Assembly (NCBI GenBank): GCA_905215345.1
Contig: CAJMPR010000002.1
Coordinates: forward strand, 248,001-312,000
Direction of reading: 5' to 3'
From: an uncultured bacterium
Lineage (GTDB): Bacteria; Bacteroidota; Bacteroidia; Bacteroidales; Bacteroidaceae
Length of the DNA stretch: 64,000 nt
A program made the position numbers and the translations under genes. Under the pieces are notes generated by a model that saw only the letters and a program-made list of their open reading frames with translations, was not told the DNA's origin and did no database searches. Positions 8,250 through 16,127 of this stretch are shown piece by piece. Numbering within the stretch: the stretch's first letter is position 1; each line of letters starts with the position of its first letter.

Positions 8250-9431
8250 TTATTCTACGTATAGAACAAGACCTTTCAGATATTCACCTTCGGGATGGTA
8301 TATATTTACCGGATGATCAGCAGGTTGCGTTAACTGATGCAGGATGCGTACGCTACGACCAGACATGGCAGCTGCAGTAAATACTGCTGTACGGAAATTT
8401 TCTTTGCTGACTGCTTGCGAACAAGAGAAGGTGAAAAGAATACCACCCGGCTTGATTTTCTCAAAAGCTTTGACGTTGAGCTTTCTGTAACCTTGCAATG
8501 CGTTGCGTAAAGCATCCCGGTGTTTGGCAAAAGCGGGTGGATCGAGTACGATAAGGTCATATTGATCACCCATTCGGTCAAGGTATTTGAAAGCGTCTTC
8601 TGCATATGCAGCGTGACGGCTATCTTCGGGGAAATTCAGCTCGATATTCTTATTTGTTAGGTCGATAGCTTTTGCAGAACTGTCTACAGAATGAACCAAT
8701 TGGGCATTTCCACGCATGGCATAAACGGAGAATCCACCTGTGTAACAGAACATATTTAATACACTACGTCCTTTGGCATAACGCTCCAAGAGGGAGCGAT
8801 TCTCGCGTTGGTCTACGAAGAAACCGGTTTTTTGGCCTTTTAACCAGTCTATGTGAAACTTCAAGCCATATTCCATAGCGATATTATCACTGCTTCCTCC
8901 TTTCAGAAAACCGTTTTCAGGATAAAGGTCGGCTTTGAAAGGGAGAGTTGTTTCGGATTTATAGTAAATGCTATCAATTTTGTCACCCATCACTTCACTA
9001 AGCGCCTCGGCGATATTCATACGGTCAAGGTGCATACCGGCGGAATGTGCTTGCATAACGGCGGTACGTGCATAGATGTCAATAACGAGTCCCGGAAGAT
9101 TGTCACCTTCACCATGTACCAGGCGGTAGGTGTTATTGGTTGGATTTTCAGCAATGCCGATACCACATCGCATTTCGTAGGCAATGCGTAGTTTACGTTT
9201 CCAAAAATCGGCATCGATGACCTCATCTTGGCTGAAACTGAGTACGCGAACAGCTATACTGCCTATCTGGAAATGTCCTTTAGCTATGAACTCTTTTTTA
9301 GATGTATAGATTTCAACAACTTCTCCTTCTTCGGGTTCTCCATCGAAATGGGCGATAGCGCCGGAAAATACCCATGGATGGAAACGTTTCAACGATTCTT
9401 CTTTGCCGGATTTGAGAAATACTTTGTACAT
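8250..9431 (-). CDS. Class I SAM-dependent rRNA methyltransferase, RlmI-like
   Basis: Probable 23S rRNA m5C methyltransferase (C1962 in E. coli). The 393-residue protein has an N-terminal PUA domain (residues 1-75, FHPWVFSGAIAHFDGEPEEG), a central EEHUD-type region and a Rossmann methyltransferase. Motif I is SVLNMFCYTGGFSVYAM, motif IV is LIVLDPPAFAKH, and a catalytic-Cys type motif occurs in TFSCSQAV. Length equals that of E. coli RlmI. It is the last gene of a likely three-gene unit with the exonuclease (21-bp gap) and the DUF5063 protein. Confidence 0.88.
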   Translation of the reverse strand: MYKVFLKSGKEESLKRFHPWVFSGAIAHFDGEPEEGEVVEIYTSKKEFIAKGHFQIGSIAVRVLSFSQDEVIDADFWKRKLRIAYEMRCGIGIAENPTNNTYRLVHGEGDNLPGLVIDIYARTAVMQAHSAGMHLDRMNIAEALSEVMGDKIDSIYYKSETTLPFKADLYPENGFLKGGSSDNIAMEYGLKFHIDWLKGQKTGFFVDQRENRSLLERYAKGRSVLNMFCYTGGFSVYAMRGNAQLVHSVDSSAKAIDLTNKNIELNFPEDSRHAAYAEDAFKYLDRMGDQYDLIVLDPPAFAKHRDALRNALQGYRKLNVKAFEKIKPGGILFTFSCSQAVSKENFRTAVFTAAAMSGRSVRILHQLTQPADHPVNIYHPEGEYLKGLVLYVE

Positions 9432-9452
9432 AATTATAGTAATGTGGGTTTG

Positions 9453-10100
9453 TTATAGTGTTATCGCTTTATCACCGCTTATCTCTACTTCTTCTTCTGC
9501 CGCCAGTTCAAAATCACCGGAATGTTTCAATTCTTGTAACAGATTATAAATGTTCAGGCATGCCCAGGCATCAGTAGCTGCATATTGTTGCTGAGGAATA
9601 GTCAGTTCAGTGGCTTCCCAGTTGGATAGGCGCTGGCTCTTTGAAATCTTTTCACCGAAAAGAATAGCATATATCTTTTGCAGGCTTTTATCTTGAATGC
9701 CAAAAGTACGGACATATTCTTGCAATTCGACGCATGCACGCTGTTCAAACGGTGCACGTTTATGCAGCATCATGAAGTCGTCACGCAAAGAAAGTCCTAC
9801 CTTAATTACATTCGGATTTTCGAGTAACATGATGACGGGTAGGGTTAATCCGGTCAGATTGAGACGGAATAAAAAGCAATGCTCTTCCGATGAAATCTGC
9901 AGCAGCGCTACTTTATGTGACTGTCCTTTGGTGAACGAAGGGCGTGTTTCACTGTCGATACCCAATATCGGGCAACTTTTCAGATAGGCAACTGCTCTTT
10001 CTGCTTCCTGTGGATTGTCTACTATGTGTATTTGTCCGGGGAAGACAGCCTTGGGCATTTCTTTTACTTCTTCTTTATCAATAGTTCTTCTGATAACCAT
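9453..10100 (-). CDS. 3'-5' exonuclease, DEDD (RNase D/WRN-like)
   Basis: 215-residue single-domain nuclease. Exo I is GIDSETRP, Exo II is VIKVGLSLRDDFMML and Exo III is YAATDAWACLNIY, giving the four acidic metal ligands and the Tyr of the DEDDy subgroup. No HRDC or helicase domain is attached. It presumably trims structured RNA or DNA 3' ends; which substrate is used cannot be told. It sits 10 bp after the DUF5063 gene and 21 bp before the RlmI-like gene, consistent with an RNA-metabolism operon. Confidence 0.85.
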   Translation of the reverse strand: MVIRRTIDKEEVKEMPKAVFPGQIHIVDNPQEAERAVAYLKSCPILGIDSETRPSFTKGQSHKVALLQISSEEHCFLFRLNLTGLTLPVIMLLENPNVIKVGLSLRDDFMMLHKRAPFEQRACVELQEYVRTFGIQDKSLQKIYAILFGEKISKSQRLSNWEATELTIPQQQYAATDAWACLNIYNLLQELKHSGDFELAAEEEVEISGDKAITL

Positions 10101-10110
10101 AATTCAATGT

Positions 10111-10731
10111 TTATTCATGGTGATGCCCATGCTCGTGACAATGGCAATCATCATCGTGACAGTGACATCCGTCATCGTGACAATCACAATCTTCTTCCTC
10201 CTCATCTTCTTTTTCCGACTGACTATATTTCACATCGTGCAGGGCACGTAAAGTATTTACCAGCTTTTGTCCCCAATACAAGGCGAAGTTCTCCTGACAA
10301 ATGGCGAGGGAGTCATTCATCGTTTCGTTTAAACCTAACTGGAATACAAAGATAAAGTCTTTGATGTCTTGGTAGATATCCGCCAGGTCTTCGGAAATAT
10401 ATTTCGTGATGGGCTGGTCGCTGTATTTCATATCCGATACAAAGACATCCAAATAATCGTCTTTCTCGGCAAGAATACCTGCCAGATTCATACGAAGCAC
10501 TTCGTAGGTCTCTTCAGAAACAAATGTTTCGGGGGCTTCTTCACCTATCGTCTCGCATTGAGGTAACATGGAGGCTTTGAGATAAAGCAGCGGGAGTATC
10601 TTTAAAGAGGTATCGACAAAAGTGGAACGTTTCATGGCTTCCGCTTGTTCCAGGAATTTGCAGAATTCAACGGCTACAGTCACAAATTCCACTACATTAC
10701 GGTCGAATATCACTTGACTTTCTTTTTTCAT
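10111..10731 (-). CDS. DUF5063 protein with His/Cys/Asp-rich C-terminal tail
   Basis: 206 residues. The body (residues 1-175, FDRNVVEFVTVAVEFCKFLEQAEAM and so on) is a helical DUF5063 domain of unknown function. The last 30 residues become an acidic stretch (SEKEDEEEED) followed by alternating Cys-His-Asp units (CHDDGCHCHDDDCHCH) and EHGHHHE. Such tails bind Zn, Ni or Cu in known metallochaperones. The open frame could begin 10 codons earlier, but the ATG at 10731 follows a -7 box by about 20 bp and starts MKKESQ, so it is preferred. First gene of the DUF5063-exonuclease-methyltransferase unit. Confidence 0.8.
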   Translation of the reverse strand: MKKESQVIFDRNVVEFVTVAVEFCKFLEQAEAMKRSTFVDTSLKILPLLYLKASMLPQCETIGEEAPETFVSEETYEVLRMNLAGILAEKDDYLDVFVSDMKYSDQPITKYISEDLADIYQDIKDFIFVFQLGLNETMNDSLAICQENFALYWGQKLVNTLRALHDVKYSQSEKEDEEEEDCDCHDDGCHCHDDDCHCHEHGHHHE

Positions 10732-10750
10732 ATCTTTTTGATTTGAGGAG

Positions 10751-10758
10751 CAAAGGTA
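10751..10758 (-). promoter_or_regulatory. -7 box upstream of the DUF5063 gene
   Basis: Minus strand TACCTTTG at 10758 to 10751 fits TAnnTTTG, about 20 bp before the chosen ATG, and thus supports that start. Confidence 0.55.
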
Positions 10759-10874
10759 CAAAAAAGGTTTGAAAGCTTGTTTGCTTTCTATCTAAAAACA
10801 TGTTTCTTTAAGGGCTTGTAACTTTATGCTGAAAAGCCTTGGTGTAAAAGATAGTATGTTTGACGTAAATTTAT

Positions 10875-10882
10875 TATTTTTG
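10875..10882 (+). promoter_or_regulatory. -7 box upstream of ftsK
   Basis: TATTTTTG lies 35 bp before the ATG. A Shine-Dalgarno-like AAGGAGA occurs at 10901-10907. Confidence 0.5.
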
Positions 10883-10917
10883 CACCAATCTATCATAAAG
10901 TAAGGAGAAACTTATAC

Positions 10918-13416
10918 ATGGCAAAAAAAAATGCAATCAAAGATACGGAACAATCTATTTCCATTTTCGGAAAGATTGCCGCTGTTTTCAAAAATGAGAC
11001 TATTCATTTTATCATCGGCTTGGTGCTGGTGATTTTTTCTGTTTATCTGCTACTGGCTTTCTCGTCGTTCTTCTTTACAGGAGCGTCCGATCAAAGTATT
11101 ATCGATGCAGGCAATCCGCAGGAACTTGCTTCTACACATAATGGAGTGAAAAACTATGCCGGATCGCGTGGCGCACAGTTGGCCAGTTATCTGATAAACG
11201 ACTGTTTCGGCGTATCCTCGTTCTTTATACTTATATTTCTGGGTGTTGCCGGGTTGAAACTGATGCGAGTACGTGTAGTGCGTTTGTGGAAATGGTTTAT
11301 CGGTTGTTCGTTGTTACTGGTATGGTTCTCGGTATTCTTCGGCTTTGTATTTGTGGAGCAATATAAAGACTCATTTCTTTATCTGGGAGGAATGCATGGG
11401 TATAATGTTAGCAATTGGCTCATATCGCAGGTAGGTGTACCGGGAGTATGGATGTTGTTGTTGGTAACAGCCATCTGCTTCTTGATATATATGAGTGCCC
11501 GCACCATTATCTGGTTACGAAAACTGTTTGCGCTCAGCTTTTTGAAGCGTAAAGAAAAAGAAGAGGCGGCTGTTGCCGGTCAAACTCCTGAAGAGTTTAC
11601 GGATTCATGGACGGCAAAAGGGAAGAAAACTCCGATAGTTTCTGAAATCCCGGATGCGGGCAAAGAAGATGCTGATATTGAGGATAATGTAGATGAGGAT
11701 GAACCCTTGAATGAAATTACTTTGGACTTGGGTGGTGTCACCCGAGGCCATGAGGCATCTGCTAAAGCGGAAGATAATGATGTGCCTATGACCATTGAAA
11801 CCCCTCCGGTTGATGTAATGCCCCCTTTTCGGGAAAAACCGGTCGTACAGGATCCGGTATTCGAAGTCGAAGCAGTGGAGGATGAGGAATATCAAGGTAC
11901 GGAAAAGGAACCTTATAATCCCCGTCTTGATTTAGAGAACTATCACTTCCCCACAGTTGACTTGATGAAACATTATGAGAATGCCGAGCCGACGATTGAC
12001 ATGGTTGAGCAGAATGCTAATAAGGATAAAATTATTAATACGCTGCGCAGCTTCGGTATTGAAATCAGTACGATTAAAGCAACGGTAGGACCTACGGTTA
12101 CATTGTATGAAATAACACCGGAGCAAGGTGTGCGTATTTCCAAGATTCGTGGCCTGGAAGATGATATTGCCCTTAGTCTTTCGGCTTTGGGTATCCGTAT
12201 TATTGCTCCGATACCGGGTAAGGGTACGATTGGTATTGAAGTACCGAATTCTAATCCGAAGATTGTGTCGGGACAAAGTATTATCGGTAGCAAGAAGTTT
12301 CAGGAATCGACTTATGATTTGCCGATTGCTTTGGGTAAGACTATTACCAATGAGGTGTTCATGGTGGACTTATGCAAGATGCCGCATGTCCTTGTTGCCG
12401 GTGCTACCGGTCAAGGTAAGTCAGTCGGCTTGAATGCTATTATCACTTCTTTATTATATAAGAAACATCCGGCTGAATTGAAGTTCGTGCTGGTAGATCC
12501 GAAGAAGGTTGAGTTTAGTATCTACTCGGTTATAGAGCATCATTTTCTCGCTAAATTACCTGACGGAGAAGATGCGATTATCACCGATGTAACCAAGGTA
12601 GTCCAGACTTTGAACTCCATTTGTGTGGAAATGGATGCCCGTTATGATTTATTGAAAGCTGCCCATGTACGTAATATCAAGGAATATAACGAGAAATTTA
12701 TCGGTCGTCGTCTAAATCCGGAAAAGGGACATCGGTTCATGCCGTATATCGTAGTGGTGATAGATGAGTTCGGAGATTTAATTATGACAGCCGGTAAGGA
12801 CGTAGAGCTACCTATTGCGCGTATCGCTCAGTTGGCACGTGCGGTGGGTATACACATGATTATCGCTACACAACGTCCGACTACGAATATTATTACTGGT
12901 ACTATTAAGGCGAACTTCCCGGCTCGTATTGCTTTCCGCGTATCGGCTATGGTTGACTCACGTACAATTCTTGACAGACCGGGGGCTAACCAGTTGATAG
13001 GTCGTGGTGATATGTTGTTCTTGCAGGGTGCTGATCCTGTTCGTGTTCAGTGTGCATTTATTGATACTCCGGAAGTGGCGGACATTACCAAGTATATTGC
13101 CCGTCAGCAAGGTTATCCCACTGCTTTCTATCTGCCTGAATATGTAGATGAAAATGCAGGAAGTGATTTAGGCGATGTGGATATGGGACGTCTTGATCCG
13201 CTGTTTGAAGATGCCGCCCGACTGATTGTTATCCATCAACAAGGTTCCACCTCACTTATTCAACGTAAATTTGCTATCGGATACAATCGTGCGGGACGTA
13301 TTATGGATCAACTGGAAAAAGCGGGTATTGTTGGTCCCGCACAAGGAAGTAAGGCTCGTGATGTCTTCTGCATAGACGAAAATGACTTGGAGATGCGCCT
13401 GAACAATTTGCAATAA
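10918..13416 (+). CDS. ftsK: DNA translocase FtsK
   Basis: Septal ATP-driven DNA pump that clears chromosomes at division. The 832-residue protein has N-terminal membrane segments (roughly residues 30-50, 95-115, 125-150, 170-195), an acidic linker of about 150 residues, then the RecA-like motor. Walker A is GATGQGKSVGLNA and Walker B is YIVVVIDEFGDLIM. A C-terminal gamma winged helix is visible (SLIQRKFAIGYNRAGRIMDQLE), which in relatives reads KOPS sites and contacts XerD. The lolA-like gene follows after 18 bp, an arrangement common in Bacteroidetes. Confidence 0.95.
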   Translation: MAKKNAIKDTEQSISIFGKIAAVFKNETIHFIIGLVLVIFSVYLLLAFSSFFFTGASDQSIIDAGNPQELASTHNGVKNYAGSRGAQLASYLINDCFGVSSFFILIFLGVAGLKLMRVRVVRLWKWFIGCSLLLVWFSVFFGFVFVEQYKDSFLYLGGMHGYNVSNWLISQVGVPGVWMLLLVTAICFLIYMSARTIIWLRKLFALSFLKRKEKEEAAVAGQTPEEFTDSWTAKGKKTPIVSEIPDAGKEDADIEDNVDEDEPLNEITLDLGGVTRGHEASAKAEDNDVPMTIETPPVDVMPPFREKPVVQDPVFEVEAVEDEEYQGTEKEPYNPRLDLENYHFPTVDLMKHYENAEPTIDMVEQNANKDKIINTLRSFGIEISTIKATVGPTVTLYEITPEQGVRISKIRGLEDDIALSLSALGIRIIAPIPGKGTIGIEVPNSNPKIVSGQSIIGSKKFQESTYDLPIALGKTITNEVFMVDLCKMPHVLVAGATGQGKSVGLNAIITSLLYKKHPAELKFVLVDPKKVEFSIYSVIEHHFLAKLPDGEDAIITDVTKVVQTLNSICVEMDARYDLLKAAHVRNIKEYNEKFIGRRLNPEKGHRFMPYIVVVIDEFGDLIMTAGKDVELPIARIAQLARAVGIHMIIATQRPTTNIITGTIKANFPARIAFRVSAMVDSRTILDRPGANQLIGRGDMLFLQGADPVRVQCAFIDTPEVADITKYIARQQGYPTAFYLPEYVDENAGSDLGDVDMGRLDPLFEDAARLIVIHQQGSTSLIQRKFAIGYNRAGRIMDQLEKAGIVGPAQGSKARDVFCIDENDLEMRLNNLQ

Positions 13417-13434
13417 ATCAATGTTTGGAATTAC

Positions 13435-14067
13435 ATGAAAATAAATAGACTTTTGCTTGCTTTTTGGATGGTTTGCCTTGCTTTGCCTGCGGTGGCACAG
13501 CGATCCGATGCTAAAGATATACTTGATCGTACGGCAGATGCTTTTCGCAAAGCGGGAGGGGTACGAATTACTTTCTCAGTCCATGCACCTGAAGGGGAAT
13601 CGAAAGGTGTAATACGCCTTAAAGGTGATAAGTTCCTGTTGGAAACGGAAGGAATAACCACATGGTTCGATGGACGTACACAGTGGAGTTATCTCGTTTC
13701 TAGCGATGAAGTAAATGTGTCGGAACCTACTCCGGGTGAGTTGCAAAGTATAAATCCTTATGTTTGGTTATCTTTTTATAATAGAGATTATAGTCTGAAA
13801 TTAAGTAAAATAGGTAATGTCTCGGATGATAGCACTTATAAGATAGTGATGACTGCAACGAAGCGCAGCCAGGATATTCAATGTCTTATATTATATATAG
13901 AAAAAGAAACCCTTCGACCTTTGAAAATCAGTATGGTGCAGAGAGGGAGTAAGGATGCGATTGTAGTATCTATCAACTCTTATCAGACGGGACAGAACTA
14001 TCCCGATAGTCTTTTTGTTTTTGATAAGAAGAACTATCCTACGGTTGAATTGATTGATTTGAGGTAG
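13435..14067 (+). CDS. LolA-like outer-membrane lipoprotein carrier
   Basis: 210-residue secreted protein. A signal peptide ends near ALPAVAQ (residues 16-22). The mature part begins SDAKDILDRTADAFRKAGGVRITFSV, the typical LolA opening, and continues as antiparallel strands (GVIRLKGDKFLLETEGITTWFDG). It should shuttle lipoproteins through the periplasm, or act as a related lipid-binding carrier. It lies directly behind ftsK. Confidence 0.85.
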   Translation: MKINRLLLAFWMVCLALPAVAQRSDAKDILDRTADAFRKAGGVRITFSVHAPEGESKGVIRLKGDKFLLETEGITTWFDGRTQWSYLVSSDEVNVSEPTPGELQSINPYVWLSFYNRDYSLKLSKIGNVSDDSTYKIVMTATKRSQDIQCLILYIEKETLRPLKISMVQRGSKDAIVVSINSYQTGQNYPDSLFVFDKKNYPTVELIDLR

Positions 14068-14147
14068 TCTTCGTACTTTCTTTTAGGGTAAGCCGAAAGA
14101 AAAAGTATTTAACTACATAAGTTTTAATTTAAATAGATGAATAAAAT

Positions 14148-15083
14148 ATGGAAACAGAAAAAGTGAAATGTTTGATTATCGGTTCCGGTCCTGCAGGATA
14201 TACAGCTGCTATTTATGCAGCACGTGCCAATCTATTTCCCGTGCTTTATGAAGGATTGCAGCCCGGTGGGCAGCTGACTACGACAACCGATATTGAAAAC
14301 TTTCCCGGTTATCCGGAAGGAATCAGTGGAACGCAGATGATGGAAGACTTGCGTAAGCAGGCTGAGCGCTTTGGTACAGATTTGCGTTTTGGTATTGCAA
14401 CCGCTTCTGACCTTAGCCAATCACCCTATAAAGTAACTATTGATGAAACAAAGGTTATTGAAGCGCAAACTATCATTATCGCTACAGGTGCTACTGCTAA
14501 GTATCTCGGTCTGGAAGACGAAAAGAAATATGCAGGTATGGGGGTTAGTGCTTGTGCCACTTGTGACGGGTTCTTCTATCGTAAGAAAGTAGTGGCTGTA
14601 GTAGGTGGTGGAGATACTGCTTGTGAAGAAGCTGCTTATCTGGCAGGTTTGGCAAGTAAGGTATATCTGATAGTTCGCAAACCTTTTTTGCGTGCTTCTA
14701 AGATTATGCAGGAACGTGTGTTGAATAATGAAAAGATTGAAGTGCTCTTTGAACATAATGCAGTCGGCCTATTCGGGGAAAATGGTGTAGAAGGTGTACA
14801 TCTGGTGAAGCGTGCGGGTGAACCGGATGAGAAACGCTATGACTTGGCTATCGATGGCTTCTTCCTTGCTATCGGGCATAAACCGAACTCGGATATTTTC
14901 AAACCGTATATTGATACTGATGAAGTTGGCTATATCTTGACGGAACCCGGTACTCCCCGTACTAAAGTTCCCGGAGTATTTGCTGCCGGAGATGTTGCCG
15001 ATCCTCATTACCGTCAGGCGATAACAGCAGCGGCTACAGGATGTATGGCTGCTATTGAGGCAGAAAGGTACTTACTTCACTAA
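14148..15083 (+). CDS. trxB: Thioredoxin-disulfide reductase TrxB
   Basis: Cytoplasmic flavoenzyme that passes NADPH electrons to thioredoxin. It has the FAD motif (IIGSGPAGYTAAIYAARA), the redox-active pair in SACATCDGFFYRKK, the NADPH motif (VVGGGDTACEEAAYLA) and the closing FAD signature (GVFAAGDVADPHYRQAITAA). The 311-residue length is standard. The 80-bp gap after the lolA-like gene contains an imperfect TACTTTCTTTT/AAAGAAAAAGTA inverted repeat. A strong terminator follows. Confidence 0.95.
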   Translation: METEKVKCLIIGSGPAGYTAAIYAARANLFPVLYEGLQPGGQLTTTTDIENFPGYPEGISGTQMMEDLRKQAERFGTDLRFGIATASDLSQSPYKVTIDETKVIEAQTIIIATGATAKYLGLEDEKKYAGMGVSACATCDGFFYRKKVVAVVGGGDTACEEAAYLAGLASKVYLIVRKPFLRASKIMQERVLNNEKIEVLFEHNAVGLFGENGVEGVHLVKRAGEPDEKRYDLAIDGFFLAIGHKPNSDIFKPYIDTDEVGYILTEPGTPRTKVPGVFAAGDVADPHYRQAITAAATGCMAAIEAERYLLH

Positions 15084-15127
15084 TAAAATGAAGATAAATT
15101 AAAAATCGGAAGATTTATATAGTATAT

Positions 15128-15184
15128 AGTAAGGGCTGCATTGTTTGGAATAAACCTACAATCCAGCCCTTACTAAATTTTTTT
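15128..15184. terminator. Bidirectional terminator between trxB and the Crp/Fnr gene
   Basis: AGTAAGGGCTG (15128-15138) pairs perfectly with CAGCCCTTACT (15164-15174), followed by AAATTTTTTT. Inner bases (ATTGT/ACAAT) extend the stem. Confidence 0.85.
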
Positions 15185-15884
15185 ATCCTATTTTGCTTAT
15201 CTTTTTCAGCTTTTCTTCATCTATAATTTTGATCTTTCTTCCGTCAATGGTAATCAGTCTTTCGGTGGCAAACTGCGATAAAGTACGGATAGCGTTGGAA
15301 GTTGTCATATTAGACAAGTTAGCTAAGTCTTCACGAGACAGGTAAATACTTAAAGTTGAACCGTCTTCCTCTAAACCATAACTCTCTTTGAGGAAAATAA
15401 GAGATTCTGCCAATCGTCCACGAATATGTTTTTGTGTCAGATTTACCGTACGTTCATCGGCAATACCCAAGTCAATGGATAATTGTTTGATGAAAAACAT
15501 TGCTAAATCATTGTTTTGCATTATCAATGTCATGATAGCCGTCATGGGTATCAGGCAGACTAAAGAAGGCTCGAATGCGGATGCAGCAGTAACATAATCA
15601 GATTTAACGAAATAGGGTCGGTAACCGAAGTATTCGGAAGGTTTAATCATGCGGATAATTTGACTTCTTCCGCCAACACCATCTTTATATATCTTGACCT
15701 TTCCGCTCAATAGGCACATCAGATAAGCCGGTGTCTCACCTTCACAATGGATGATTTCATTTTTCTTGTAATTCTGGAGCGTAAAATGGTTAGCAAGAAA
15801 CTCTTGCTGTTCTTCATTCAGGGGTGACCATATATCAGGAATCATCTCCGGAACATTTATATCTGATAAATTCACTTTTACCAT
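15183..15884 (-). CDS. Crp/Fnr-family transcriptional regulator
   Basis: 233 residues. An N-terminal cyclic-nucleotide-binding-type beta barrel (residues 25-140, QNYKKNEIIHCEGETPAYLMCLLSGKVKIY) is joined by a dimerisation helix to a C-terminal winged helix (LSREDLANLSNMTTSNAIRTLSQF). There is no Fnr-type Cys cluster, so oxygen sensing by an iron-sulphur cluster is not indicated. The ligand is unknown. Two CACAAATGT copies upstream suggest autoregulation. It is monocistronic, bounded by a terminator and by an inverted-repeat region. Confidence 0.85.
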   Translation of the reverse strand: MVKVNLSDINVPEMIPDIWSPLNEEQQEFLANHFTLQNYKKNEIIHCEGETPAYLMCLLSGKVKIYKDGVGGRSQIIRMIKPSEYFGYRPYFVKSDYVTAASAFEPSLVCLIPMTAIMTLIMQNNDLAMFFIKQLSIDLGIADERTVNLTQKHIRGRLAESLIFLKESYGLEEDGSTLSIYLSREDLANLSNMTTSNAIRTLSQFATERLITIDGRKIKIIDEEKLKKISKIG

Positions 15885-15910
15885 AACTGCTGCAAAACTG
15901 TGTTGTACAG

Positions 15911-15950
15911 CACAAATGTAAAAAGAAAAAATTAAATATTACACAAATGT
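15911..15950 (-). promoter_or_regulatory. Promoter and possible operator of the Crp/Fnr gene
   Basis: CACAAATGT occurs at 15911-15919 and again at 15942-15950. The first contains a minus-strand -7 box TACATTTG (15920 to 15913). The second overlaps the expected -33 region and forms CACA-AA-TGTG, a short inverted repeat like the half sites of Crp-type regulators. Confidence 0.45.
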
Positions 15951-15961
15951 GATAAAAAAAT

Positions 15962-16125
15962 AGTGGTTAGTGATTAGTGATTAGTGATTAGTGAACTGCT
16001 CAATGCCTGCTTTAGTGAGTGTAAAGTTGACCTTTAGCTTCGTAATGTAGACCTTTAGCCCTCTCAAGTAGACCTTTATGTTGGCACCTTTATAGCGCAG
16101 CTCACTAACCATTAATCACTATTTT
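15962..16125. repeat. Inverted repeat enclosing a 21-nt-period array, core GTAGACCTTTAG
   Basis: The left arm (15962-16000) is a tandem of GTGATTA units running into GAACTGCTC; the right arm (16096-16125) reads GCGCAGCTCACTAACC and TTAATCACTA, its approximate complement. Between them the core GT(A/T)GACCTTTA starts at 16026, 16047 and 16068, exactly 21 nt apart. It fills the gap between the Crp/Fnr promoter and the 3' end of glnN. A single arm of the same kind recurs at 20844-20890. Confidence 0.8.
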
Positions 16126-16127
16126 TT

